A DNA stretch of 39,186 bases from Silene noctiflora (taxonomy: Eukaryota > Streptophyta > Magnoliopsida > Caryophyllales > Caryophyllaceae), in NCBI GenBank assembly GCA_009801015.1, contig VHZZ01000027.1, forward strand, positions 110,234-149,419. Reading direction: 5' to 3'. Each line of letters opens with the position of its first letter. Position 1 is the stretch's first letter. The notes under the pieces were generated by a model that worked only from the letters and a program-made list of their open reading frames with translations, was not told the DNA's origin and did no database searches. This document shows, piece by piece, positions 10,063 through 20,500 of the stretch. The translations under genes were made by a program, and so were the position numbers.

Positions 10063-12173
10063 ATGGCCTTCCACCACCACCACAACAACCACCCCTACCA
10101 CCACCAGTCAACCACCACTACATGCTGCTGCAACCACCCTCCACCACCACAACAACCACCACACTGTTCATCATCATCATCATCATCATCTTCTGATCCC
10201 TTTGTTATTGCAACAATAGTCTCTCAAATCCTTCAATCTCAACCTCCTCTTAATTACTCCATTAATCCCACCTCCATTTCCACTAATCAAACCAATCATT
10301 CTCACCATTTTCTCAGTTCTCTTGTTCATCGTATTGATAATCTTGAATCCTCACTTCTTCAGTTATCGTCGAAGAATTTGAATCAGTCTTTTTCTAAAAA
10401 GAATGGTTCTTTTTTTGTTAAAGATGCTGCTGCTAGAGTTATTCAATCATATTTTAGGGTTTTTCTTGTTCGTAGATCTAGGGTTCTTAGGCATATTAAA
10501 GTTCTTGCTAATGTTAAATCGAGTTTGATTAGGATTAAATCTAAGTTTTCTGATCATGGTTTTGTTGATTTTGATTTTCTTTCTCATAGTGCTATGGATT
10601 TGCTTGTCAGGGTTGATTCTATTCAGGTAATGTTTTGATTTTTTGACTTTTTTTTTTATTGTTGTGATATTGGTTGTGTATTGGTCAATTGTTTACGTTT
10701 TTTTTTGAGCGATATTTTGATCAAAAGTAAATAAATGATTAGGACGGTGGGAATAATTCGCAATGTAGAGCTAATTTCCCCACAAAGCCTGACTCAAAAT
10801 CTCGTTTGAAACCGTCTTAAGCTTAATACGGCGTCTTTTCAAGATATATGGTTCATTTAATGCTAGTTATAGTGACTGTGTTATAAAGTTAAGACGGGTT
10901 TGGGTGAATAATTGATTGGGACGAATGGAGTAATTCAGAATGCAGAGCAAATTTTGGGTTGAGGGATCAAGGATTTTGGTCAAAACAGCTCAAAATCTCA
11001 TTTGAGACCGTCTTAAGCTTAAGACAGACTCTTTTCAAGCTATATTTAATGCTTGTTATAGTGAGTGTCTTTGTTGTAAAGTTAAGACGTTTTTAAGCAA
11101 GAGTAAACCCGGTGAATTTCATTAGAGCTATTATTACTCCATCTGTCCCAACCATTAGAGCTATACTATGATATACAGAGCTGATTTCCCTGCAAAGCCC
11201 GACTCAAAATCTCATTTGAAACCGTCTTAAGCTTAATACGGACTCTTTTCATGCTAAATGGTTCATTAAATGCTTGTTATAGTGACTATTTTGTAAAGTT
11301 AAGACGGTTTTAAGCAAGACTAAAACGTATGAATTAACTGCCTCACCCAAGTCTTTGTGAATGTGATATAATGATTTGTCTGATTTAGTTCATGGGTGTG
11401 CTGTGTAGGGTGAGGATCAGATGATTAGGGATAGTAAGAAATCAGTAACTCGCGAGATTGTTCAATTTTTGGAATTGATTGATGGGGTTTGTGCGAAAAG
11501 GCATCAAGTGATGACCAGGAAAATCAAGGCTACGAGGTTAGTGAGGAATGACAAGGCTAGAAGTAATCATGATAGTAGTAGGGGGTATTCCGAGCGTGCT
11601 GAAGGATCTAAAGGCCGGAATGTGGATAATGAGAAGAAACTCATCGCGAATTTGAGGGAGAGGGTTGAGAGGATCGGTAAGATGTCTAGGGCACTCGAAG
11701 AAGAGGAAATAGTAGATGAGGAAATGGAGGGATTTGAGCATGTTGGTGATGGAAATGGTGGTAATTTTGATCGTGTTAGAACCAAATATGGTCTTAATAA
11801 TGGGGTAAATTTGAATAAGAGTGCGCCATTCTCAGATGGTAAAAAACGTGTTTGCTTTGTTGAGGATGGGAAGACGGTTAGTGTTTATAATGTTGATGGG
11901 GACAATATAATTGCTTCCCGAGATATGGAGGAAATTGAGGAGTCTACCAAGGTTAGGGAAGAAGAAGAAGAAGAAGACGATGACGAATCTCAGAGTGATG
12001 GGCAACAATCATTACAAAGTTGTGAAGATGTGACGAGTAGTAAGAGCTATGAAGTCGATGGAAATCACAACGATGACAAGGAGTTCACTTTTCTCGCTCA
12101 GGAACCTCTGAAGGGGGGACCGAGAACTGAATTTTCAACGAGGAAACCTGGTGTGAAAATTGCTGGACTGTAA
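10063..12173 (+). CDS. BAG8: BAG family cochaperone regulator, BAG8-like, with IQ motif
   Basis: Two exons, 10063-10626 and 11409-12173, join in frame (GT-AG, phase 0) to give 442 aa. The N-terminus is rich in His, Pro and Gln and carries a nine-Ser run. An IQ calmodulin-binding motif sits at residues about 123-140 (ARVIQSYFRVFLVRRSR, with I127, Q128, R132 and R137). A helical BAG-like domain follows, about 144-225, split by the intron at the DSIQ|GEDQMIR junction. The BAG8 protein of Arabidopsis, as I recall it, has a His-rich start, an IQ motif, and the LDSIQGR..MIR pattern at the same place. The C-terminal half is charged, with an acidic Glu/Asp run near residues 365-374. BAG domains bind Hsp70 ATPase domains, and plant IQ-BAG proteins also bind calmodulin. 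The protein is shorter than I recall for Arabidopsis BAG8 (about 550 aa). Confidence 0.85.
10700..11330. repeat. Three-copy tandem repeat in the BAG gene intron
   Basis: Three diverged direct copies of about 200 bp fill the 782-bp intron. Each has an ATG.AGAGC.(A/G)ATTT block, then CTCAAAATCTC.TTTGA.ACCGTCTTAAGCTTAA (near 10792, 10988 and 11206), then AATGCT.GTTATAGTGA and TGTAAAGTTAAGACG. The second copy has lost several bases. Fragments such as AAATGATTAGGACGGTGGGA and GATTGGGACGAATGGAGTA recall Stowaway ends, so the unit may contain element remains. Confidence 0.8.
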
Positions 12174-12627
12174 GCGAGCTTGATAATCTTAAAACTGTTT
12201 AGTGTTAGTGCAGTGAAACAATGGTTTTGTGTAAGTTGTAGGTTTAATTTTGTATGAACTATTAGATTGAATTGTTGTGTTGTATGAGCATTGTATGAAT
12301 TCCGCGGCTCCGCCACGCTCTTTCTGTTTGTTATTGCAAGTGCTATGAATGTCACTTTAATGTTTCTCTGGCATGAAAGTCTCTTCTTCTGGTGTAAACT
12401 TCAGTTAGGGATGAACAATGCTATGGACGTTCTCTTTCCAATCTTCTCCAACTCACTCCGGGTTTAAAGAAATGTTTATTTTCCGTGCACAAATGTCTAG
12501 AAATTGGGTAAAATAAATGATATTTTGACTGTGTATTATAGAAAAGGTCGGAGAGAAGACCGAAATAAGAAGGTAGATGAAAGGGAGATGAAGGATGAAG
12601 GTGAGGAAAGGGCTGGCTGACACAAAT

Positions 12628-12743
12628 TCTTGTTTCAGACGATCACTTTTCGTCTGAAGTTTTAGACTGACATATGTGACAATTTTAGATTAAACGTAAC
12701 CACAATTGTTACTTCAGATCAAAATAATCCGTCTGAAATAAGA
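12628..12743. mobile_element. Small MITE with about 33-bp inverted ends
   Basis: The left end begins TCTTGTTTCAGACG and the reverse complement of the right end TCTTATTTCAGACG. Both reach a TCTGAAGT block after about 25 bases. The element is about 116 bp and noncoding. I see no clear target-site duplication, so the superfamily is undecided. Confidence 0.6.
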
Positions 12744-13230
12744 CCAACTAATAACTCAATAACTTTACATAAGACTGTTGATATTACGCACAATATCAAC
12801 ATAGTATGTATATAGGAGGTACTACCATCCGACAAACGATCTTATTTTATAATTTGCGATCTATCGTCAAATCCAAAGTGATGACAAATCATGTTAACTT
12901 GAGAAACAAAGGAGGGTAGGTAGTCGGTTCCGGACCCACACAAGTCTGATCCCACTAACCAACCAACCAGTGGTTAGATCTCACTCACATCCTCCATCTC
13001 AGACCACGCATATCCCACATTCTCTAATTCTTCGGACTATTTCGTTTGAAGCCTTCAAATGGCCTTATGTAATCGTGTTTATGGTAAAATATTACCATTT
13101 AAACGGGGTCATATTTTTATGGTAAAATATTTAAACCGATTTATATTTGACTCTAAATGGGTCACATAAAGACACGAAAATGACCGTCCGAAGGGAGACC
13201 ATCTCTTCTACATCACAAATTCTCATTGAA

Positions 13231-13392
13231 GACGGACACTATCCGTCACAAGCTGAAGACGGATAGTGTCCCTCTCACAATATGCAAGTGACATTATCCA
13301 TGTGATGCTCCATTTCACCCCACTTGTTTTCCCACTTGCTTTATTGTGAGAGGTTAGTATCCGTCTTCAGCTTGTGACAGATAGTATCCGTC
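13231..13392. mobile_element. MITE with about 50-bp inverted repeats upstream of UGD
   Basis: Left arm 13231-13282 and the reverse complement of the right arm agree over about 50 bp with few mismatches (GACGGACACTATCCGTCACA versus GACGGATACTATCTGTCACA, then AGCTGAAGACGGATA in both). Each arm begins with its own small palindrome. The element ends about 115 bp before the UGD TATA box. It belongs with the copy at 394-556. Confidence 0.8.
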
Positions 13393-13507
13393 AGAAGCAA
13401 GATGCTTTCCTTCTACATTTACACATACTTCACCTCCTCAATTTCATGCATCAAATCAATGCATAAATGCATAATTATATTCCTTTTGAATATTATATTC
13501 AATCTAA

Positions 13508-13515
13508 TATAAATA
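13508..13515 (+). promoter_or_regulatory. TATA box of UGD gene
   Basis: TATAAATA lies about 100 bp upstream of the inferred first splice donor, followed by CT-rich leader sequence with CTCTCTCT runs. Plant TATA boxes sit about 30 bp before the start, which would put transcription near 13540. Transcription data would be needed to fix it. Confidence 0.65.
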
Positions 13516-13617
13516 CCCTTTACTACTACCACGACTTTGTTGCATTCCATTTTCTTCCTCACTTCTCTCTCTAACCCAATCCATCCTTCTTTCTCTCTCT
13601 AAGTCAACTCTACCTAG

Positions 13618-14498
13618 GTATGAATTTGCTCTTGTTATGCTTCTCTGCTGCTCTTTTTTGCTTAAATTGCGTTGATCTGGTTCAATTCTGTGTTTATTTG
13701 TTGGAAAACACCGTCTCGACTAAAAGTTTAAGCTGATGGTTGAGGTCGTACTAGTATGTTCATATTATGCTTTGATCTGTTTGAATTCCGTGTTTATTTG
13801 TGTCCACATTTTGGTTCGGCCAAAAGTTTAAGCTGATGGTTGAAGCTCGATAAATGGGTTACGTTGTATTATGTTCATAATATGCTTGATCTGCAGTCTG
13901 GAATGCTCATCACAATAAATTAAATCTATTTGGTAGAATTTTGGCCTGAAATCATGCTCTGTAGCTTGAATTTAGCAGAATATAATGGATTAAATTAATG
14001 CTTGAATTTTGTTTGACTGGCCTACTCTTAGTTCTTTATTTGATGCTGTTTCTATTGTACAATTTGATGTAGAATATGCTTATATTGTTCCCGTCCTAAT
14101 TATTTGTTTACCTTTTATATTCTTTTCGAGCTATTTTAATTAAGATAAACAAATGATTGGGAATTGGGATGGAGGAAGTAAATTAGTTGTACAATTCACA
14201 ATACTGATCAGGTTAGTTGGAATCTATAATGTTGGGAAATGTGTTGGTTGATTAGCATGGAGATCTCAGTATTGCATTCTCTGATCTGTATATATAAATT
14301 TCGGATCGATGAAAGAAAATTCAGGATGTGCTTAGATTGTGACTTGTGAAGTTCTATGATAGTGATTAATCAATTTTTCATAGTATCCCGAGAGTAGATC
14401 CGAAGATCCTATTCAGTTCTTGTCTATTTTTGTAGTTTTGAATGTTTGTAAACACACAGAAGTTAAAAGTTTTTGCATTTTTGTCCGATTTACCTCAG
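13618..14498 (+). other. Leader (5' UTR) intron of UGD
   Basis: The donor is CTACCTAG|GTATGA at 13617/13618 and the acceptor TTTACCTCAG|GTGAGG at 14498/14499, 13 bases before the ATG. Plant UGD genes typically carry a long intron in the 5' UTR and an uninterrupted reading frame. The intron is T-rich and holds a near-repeat (AAAGTTTAAGCTGATGGTTG near 13721 and again near 13824) and a decayed Stowaway-like hairpin. Such introns often raise expression, but that is inferred here. Confidence 0.75.
14089..14178. mobile_element. Decayed Stowaway-like hairpin in the UGD leader intron
   Basis: The left arm includes CGTCCTAATTATTTGTTTAC and the reverse complement of the right arm TCCCAATCATTTGTTTATC. 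The outer ends (CCCG, GGAGGAAG) are weakened versions of the Stowaway CTCCCTCCG end. It matches the elements at 3128-3222 and 26099-26188 in layout. Confidence 0.5.
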
Positions 14499-14511
14499 GT
14501 GAGGAGTGAAA

Positions 14512-15954
14512 ATGGTGAAGATCTGTTGTATAGGGGCTGGTTATGTAGGGGGTCCCACTATGGCGGTCATAGCGCTTAAATGTCCATCAGTCGAAGTGGT
14601 AGTTGTTGATATCTCTGTGTCCCGGATCAATGCTTGGAACAGCGATCAGCTCCCGATCTATGAGCCTGGCTTGGACGACGTTGTCAAACAATGTCGTGGC
14701 AAGAACCTGTTTTTCAGCACTGAGGTTCACAAACATGTAGCGGAGGCTGACATTGTTTTCGTCTCAGTCAACACTCCTACAAAGACTCAGGGTCTTGGTG
14801 CCGGGAAAGCCGCTGATCTGACTTACTGGGAGAGTGCAGCCCGAATGATTGCTGATGTGTCGAAGTCCGACAAAATTGTCGTTGAGAAGTCAACGGTCCC
14901 TGTGAAAACAGCTGAAGCAATTGAAAAGATTTTGACCCACAACACCAAAGGGATCAATTACCAGATTCTATCGAACCCTGAGTTTCTTGCTGAGGGTACA
15001 GCCATTGATGACCTGTTCAAGCCTGACAGAGTCCTAATTGGTGGCCGAGAAACCCCCGAAGGTCAGAAGGCAATCCAAGCATTGAAGGCCATTTATGCTC
15101 AATGGGTTCCTGAGGATCGGATTTTAACCACCAATCTCTGGTCAGCTGAGTTGTCTAAGCTTGCTGCCAACGCCTTCTTGGCACAAAGGATTTCGTCAGT
15201 CAATGCTATGTCAGCACTCTGTGAGGCTACTGGAGCTGATGTTACCCAAGTCTCATATGCTGTTGGTAAAGACACTAGAATTGGGGCTAAATTTTTGAAT
15301 GCTAGTGTCGGGTTTGGTGGATCCTGCTTCCAGAAAGACATTCTCAACCTGGTTTACATCTGTGAATGTAACGGCCTTCCTGAGGTGGCTGAATACTGGA
15401 AACAGGTCATCAAGATCAATGATTACCAGAAAACTCGCTTTGTGAACCGGGTTGTTGCTTCCATGTTCAACTCTGTTTCAAACAAGAAGATTGCTGTGCT
15501 TGGATTTGCATTCAAGAAAGACACCGGTGACACTAGGGAAACACCGGCTATTGACGTGTGCAAGGGATTGCTTGAAGACAAAGCAAGGTTGAGCATCTAC
15601 GATCCTCAAGTGACCGAGGACCAAATCCAGCGTGACTTGATCATGAAGAAGTTTGACTGGGACCACCCAATCCACCTGCAGCCATTGAGCCCCACCACCG
15701 TGAAACAAGTGAGCGTTGTTTGGGATGCCTATGAAGCAACCAAAGACGCTCATGCCCTTTGCATTTTGACCGAGTGGGATGAATTCAAGAAACTCGACTA
15801 CAAGAGGGTCTTTGACAACATGCAGAAGCCTGCCTTCGTGTTTGATGGGAGGAATGTTGTGAACGCTGATGAGCTTAGAGAAATTGGATTCATCGTTTAC
15901 TCGATAGGTAAGCCACTAGACCCATGGCTCAAGGACATGCCCGCCGTGGCTTAG
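14512..15954 (+). CDS. UGD: UDP-glucose 6-dehydrogenase
   Basis: A single coding exon encodes 480 aa, the usual plant length. The ATG at 14512 begins [13 protein letters not shown], and an in-frame TGA 12 bases upstream excludes an earlier start. The NAD-binding GAGYVG loop is at residues 8-13 and the catalytic cysteine is C272 in [10 protein letters not shown]. The enzyme oxidises UDP-glucose to UDP-glucuronate with two NAD+ in the cytosol. That product feeds UDP-xylose, UDP-arabinose and UDP-galacturonate, hence hemicellulose and pectin. No frame break or missing catalytic residue is seen. The codon use is more G/C-rich than in the neighbours, as in highly expressed genes. The nearby GAUT gene uses a downstream sugar nucleotide, which may be coincidence. 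Confidence 0.98.
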   Translation: MVKICCIGAGYVGGPTMAVIALKCPSVEVVVVDISVSRINAWNSDQLPIYEPGLDDVVKQCRGKNLFFSTEVHKHVAEADIVFVSVNTPTKTQGLGAGKAADLTYWESAARMIADVSKSDKIVVEKSTVPVKTAEAIEKILTHNTKGINYQILSNPEFLAEGTAIDDLFKPDRVLIGGRETPEGQKAIQALKAIYAQWVPEDRILTTNLWSAELSKLAANAFLAQRISSVNAMSALCEATGADVTQVSYAVGKDTRIGAKFLNASVGFGGSCFQKDILNLVYICECNGLPEVAEYWKQVIKINDYQKTRFVNRVVASMFNSVSNKKIAVLGFAFKKDTGDTRETPAIDVCKGLLEDKARLSIYDPQVTEDQIQRDLIMKKFDWDHPIHLQPLSPTTVKQVSVVWDAYEATKDAHALCILTEWDEFKKLDYKRVFDNMQKPAFVFDGRNVVNADELREIGFIVYSIGKPLDPWLKDMPAVA

Positions 15955-16581
15955 TAGATGGACCCCAACTGTGCTCCTACAAGTTCTTCTCGGTTTGGCT
16001 AGGAGAATTTACATGTTTTTTCATTATTTTTATTTTTAAAAGCTCGTCCCTGCCGTATACAAGTTCATTGATCAGGAAAATGAGTACATGACCATGGAAG
16101 ATTCGGTTGTGTCACTATAGTTTGCCTTCATTTGTATGTTGAAGGGTACATTTTATTTTTTTGGTGAACATTTTATTGTTTTTTCTGTTGCAAAATTATC
16201 TACTTAATTTTTTTTGAATTGATATATTGTGTACCAAATTTCGAAAAATACTCCCGGTTTATTTTTGCCACTTTTCCTTGAATGCATGGCCATTTAGTTT
16301 TGACTGAGTATTTTTTAAGGGAATGATGATTTAGTCTTCCCGGAATCAAGGGCATTCTCGCCGTTTTTTGTTTAATTATCGGTTAAAAAACGTAAAACAT
16401 GAAAAGTACTTGAAAAAACATAAATTCGACATTAACATATTAGAATTTAATTGTTAATAAGGCAAGTAATCTCTGAACAAACAAATCTCTCAAGGATATA
16501 AATCAGTATCTCTCTTAATTACCCGAGATCTCCACAATCCCAACCCTAAATCATTTCCTTAACACGCTGCATACTTGCTAA
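15955..16581. other. Intergenic: UGD 3' UTR and SANT gene upstream region
   Basis: No coding region is seen. The first 250 bases are T-rich and should contain the UGD 3' UTR and polyadenylation site. The rest is the upstream region of the small SANT gene, with no recognisable element. Confidence 0.55.
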
Positions 16582-16589
16582 TATATAAA
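16582..16589 (+). promoter_or_regulatory. TATA box of the SANT gene
   Basis: TATATAAA lies 68 bp upstream of the ATG at 16658, which would leave a short leader of about 40 bases. Spacing and sequence fit a plant core promoter, without direct evidence of transcription. Confidence 0.5.
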
Positions 16590-16657
16590 CCATATCAAAA
16601 ATATATTCACATCTTATTATTTTTCTAAATCTCTATAAACAAAGCAATAATTAAACA

Positions 16658-16921
16658 ATGAACTCAAGCGCATGCTCAAACTCGGAACAATCAGCGAAAA
16701 TAGGAATGCAGAAAACAGAGAAGAAAGAATGGACAAAAGAAGAAAACAAGAAGTTCGAGAAAACTCTAGCAGAGTTGGATCTCGGCAGTGACGGTCTATT
16801 ACAACAGATCGTGGCAAGGATACCTGGGAAAAGCACAGAAGAAATCAAAGAGCATTATGAAGCGTTGTTGAAAGATGTCGATGCAATAGAATCGGGGAAG
16901 TTAGATCATCTAACTCTGTAG
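16658..16921 (+). CDS. Small single-SANT/MYB-like protein, RADIALIS-like or MYBS-like
   Basis: An intronless 87-aa protein. Residues about 24-80 form one MYB/SANT repeat: W25 opens helix 1 (EWTKEENKKFEKTLAEL), IPGK at 55-58 precedes helix 3 (EEIKEHYEALLKDVDAIESG). The order W..NK.FE.(A/T)LA...GK..EE(V/I)..HYE.L..D(V/I)..IE.G is that of RADIALIS-like proteins and of the first repeat of MYBS1/DIVARICATA-type factors. The length fits RADIALIS-like proteins, which have only this repeat and can antagonise DIVARICATA-type partners. The Trp normally found in helix 2 (DRWQNVA) is Leu at position 48, and the VP.P tail is absent. It could be a functional small regulator or a shortened MYBS-type copy. 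The frame is open with good domain conservation, so I call it coding. Confidence 0.8.
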   Translation: MNSSACSNSEQSAKIGMQKTEKKEWTKEENKKFEKTLAELDLGSDGLLQQIVARIPGKSTEEIKEHYEALLKDVDAIESGKLDHLTL

Positions 16922-17555
16922 CGTGGTTTAAAGTTCAAACAATAAGTGGAGTATGTTGCTATGAATGTAACCTGTAGCATGGTTGCTTTATTCTTCTAGT
17001 TCATAACATGTCGAGTCGTCTATCTCGAAAATGATGCTAGGTTTCTTCGATTTGGTATATCAAAGAACCCGGGCCTGTATTTTTCGCCTATACCAGTAAC
17101 ATAGCAAAAAAAATCCCAAACCTATTTTTAGATAAGAAACTAATGATGCTTTGCAGTTTGCATATACATGCCACAAGAAAGTAGCTAACTACCAATAATG
17201 AATCCAACTTACATATCTAGCTGAAACCTGGTTCCGCGATTCCACCGTCTGTCGAAAATACAATGTTCTAGGCTAGTATGAGATTACGAGACATATTTCA
17301 TACCTTGCACAGCCCTGGCTAAGATATGGATACCCTAGAGGTACAAAAAAGGGGTACTCCAAACCCTTGCCTAAAGAATTAACAATTAAACCCTGCGTTA
17401 ATTAGGGTGATTCCGACTAAACTATTAGTAGCTGTTGCTTTCCCTTCAAACCTGTCTCGGCAAATCTAGCTCTTTCGCGAGTCACAGATTGTGTAATTTC
17501 CCTATAGCTTCTGTGCTAAACAATGTACAAGTTAGCCCGAACTGTTATGTACAAG
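16922..17555. other. Convergent intergenic region between SANT gene and SCC2
   Basis: The two genes converge, so both 3' UTRs must lie within about 630 bp. No further gene or clear repeat is seen. Confidence 0.55.
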
Positions 17556-20500
17556 CTACAACCTCCTACTTGATCTGACACCGTTGGTCTGTCGAGCACC
17601 GTAATTTCTCCGTCCACCTGTACAGTCCTCGTCTTCAACATCAGAGTCTTCATCATCCCTGTTAATTGCTCGGCTAGCCTTTACACCTCTTTTGGAGGGT
17701 GTACGCTTCCTCTCGTCCTCAACATCAGAGTCCTCGTCATCCCTGACCATTGCTCGGCTGGCCCTACCACCTCTCTTGGAGGGTGTAGGGCGCTTCCTCT
17801 TAATGTTTGCTGTGTAGGCTGAGTAATCGACGGTATCTTCCCTTAAAGCATTCTTGAATTCCTGTTGAACATAAAAGTAATGGACAGAAGAACAATAGGC
17901 ATAAACCTCGTTGATTCATTTCGCTTAAGCGACACTTCAATAGGAAAACAAATGAGCCAAAGCAATTTCAACTTATTTGTACGATGACAACTGTTTAATC
18001 AAATGAGACCTACATATAATTTAATAGAGTCGGTGTCTATGTTTCAATTCAAAAAGCACGTATTTCGTATAACTGATCTCATAATAACAAACAGCAGCAG
18101 CAGTAAGGCCAGTTACTCACTATCTCAAGGGGCTGGGCACCCAGCCTCCCACAATAAGCGGGGATAGAGGGATTGGATGTAACAACACGGTGAGGTTTCT
18201 GGATGACCACATAACTCCATAATAATAAGCACGGTCAGTTTGGATTGTGCAGTCTTATTTCGCATTATTCCGTCAAAATTCAGGACAAGTACAGCGAGTT
18301 TTTAGCTCAATTGAAAATGAAAACAATTCTATTAAGAAAATAAATAAAACAATATTAATAAACGATCAAATGAAGGAGAAATGACTTACTGGACGAGTGC
18401 AAATGATTGAAACTACAATAATTAATAGCGCGAATTGTGTCTAGTATCAAGATAGAGCACATCAATAAAAAAATCATTTAGTACCTGATACCTCTGGTGC
18501 AACTCTTCAGGAGTAGACGGTAAATCAGTCGACATCTCACCAATGCCAAAAGGAATATTCTGCCGGGAGAGGGCCTCACCAGCTTTGGGAGGCTCAGTAG
18601 GAGAAAACGCCTGAAAAAAGGGTATGCATTAGCAAGTTAAAACCGGGCTAAACAAGCTTTGCAAGAACTCAAAGATGTGTTGTCACTTTAGGCCAGAAAT
18701 AGACAATTTAATTTATGAACTTACTTGGCATCGAACATCATCCAAACTGTACACAACCTTCAGGTGCCTCTTTAACTTCAAGAGGAGCTGAAGAGCCGTT
18801 GCAGCTATACAGACAGCCTGCAGAAACACCAAAAATTTGAGTTGTGAATGAGTCAATGAGGCGCAAAATGGACTTCAAGTCCCTTGTACTTTTCTTTTCA
18901 AGTGGAGGGGAGGGAGATTTTCACCAAAACATAATTTGGAAGAATATAGGTACTTTTATAACTGTTTGTATAGACCAATACTGCAATAATGCATTATATG
19001 TAGAACAATTTTTTCCCTACTAGCCTACGTACAAATAATGCATTATTTGTTGAAAATGTGCATAACAGTTACATTTTGATAAAAGTTGATTACTCATGAC
19101 GATCATTTGACCATTTTCAGGTTCTCACATACGGAGTATAATATAATTGAATTATAGATTTGCTAATTAGTAGCTCATCAGAACAAAAATTTATCAAGTA
19201 GATTAGTACATAAAATTACCTGTATCCTCTGCTGATCATCTTCTGTGAATCTGAAGCTTCTGCAATGCATATTTTCATCTGTCTCCATGGAGTGAGAAGT
19301 AAAATGACCTTCCCCCGGCAATTGAAAAGTACCATTTAACTCCAAAGATATTGAATTAACAGAGAGTTGAGCAGCGGCCAACTGCTGCCAGCTCCCATTT
19401 TCAGTTGCAACCTTCTGGGTATTTCGCTGGGAGAAATGAGTGCTAAAAGCTTTAAGGCTCGCTTCCAATGTCCCCGATCTAACTTGTATAACTCGATTTA
19501 TAGTGTAAACTAAGTAAAGAGGCTCATCAGGTGCCGTGAAAGGAAGCAAAGCAAGAATCTCTGTGCAGTACCTAGAAATTCCGACGACTGTGAGATTATA
19601 ACCATGAAATAATCAACACAAAAGTACCAAACAGAGAACAACGTACATTAAGAAATGGACAACAGTTGCACTCCAGGTAGGATTATCAAATTTGCGAATC
19701 ACCGAGGACATAAACTTATTTCTAGCCACACGATTAGCACGAATTAGCTTGTAAATCCGAGAAACCCCAAGCCTTGCATTTACAAATGACGCATCCTCAG
19801 ATTTTCCCTTCATACTTTCCGCTACCTTGTATTGCAATTTTGAGTTTGAATTCACAGAATTCGTTTTCATTGATCGAATAAAGTTAAATGACAGTTGGAG
19901 GCCATCACCCAGACGACTCTCAAAGAAGGCTGGATACCTGAAATAGCTCTTCAAATAATCAGAAACAGAACATTTAAAATACTTCGTATGTAACAACGAT
20001 AATCACGAACGTAAACAGAAGTTTTAGAATAGTACTTCTCATTCATATTCATCAGCAGATGATGTGCCAGCTTCGAATTCACCTCCAAGGGATCTGTCTC
20101 AAGTGCAATTAGGTACGGGACACATGTGATTGGATGAACAAGGCCTTGGCGTAGAGCAACTTCCACAATCTGCATAAAACATAACACGATACAGAAGAGC
20201 GTGATTCAGTAAGCCTATATCTAAATACAGGGAAGCAGATGAGAGGAGAGGTGATGAATCACTTTGCGTTTAATTGTGAGGTTTCAGTGACACTATATGA
20301 GAACTTTAGGAGGAAACTTTTAAAATAGATGCTGGAGAAGATTGGTGATGAAGATGACAGAAAAAAGGCCAGCCTTGAAAAATGTCAAAAAATCAAAGTG
20401 AATTGAGATTCAACGGAAAAGGGTTTTTGCAAGTTTCTGCCATGGAGTAATATCAGAGTAATTCGTGTAGCTAAAATAAGGAGTTTGACTCAAATAAGAA

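Larger units (their letters stand above)
12174..13507. other. Intergenic: BAG 3' UTR and UGD upstream region
   Basis: No gene is supported. The first part should be the BAG gene 3' UTR. Two MITEs lie in the interval (12628-12743 and 13231-13392). The second is just upstream of the UGD core promoter. Confidence 0.6.

Noticed and set aside
14506..14511. A two-codon longer UGD start at GTG
   Set aside because: Plant translation begins at ATG; the ATG at 14512 gives the standard 480-aa protein.
14512..15954. A functional gene cluster of GAUT and UGD
   Set aside because: The two wall-sugar genes are separated by an unrelated BAG gene and have independent promoters; nothing in the sequence shows coordination.
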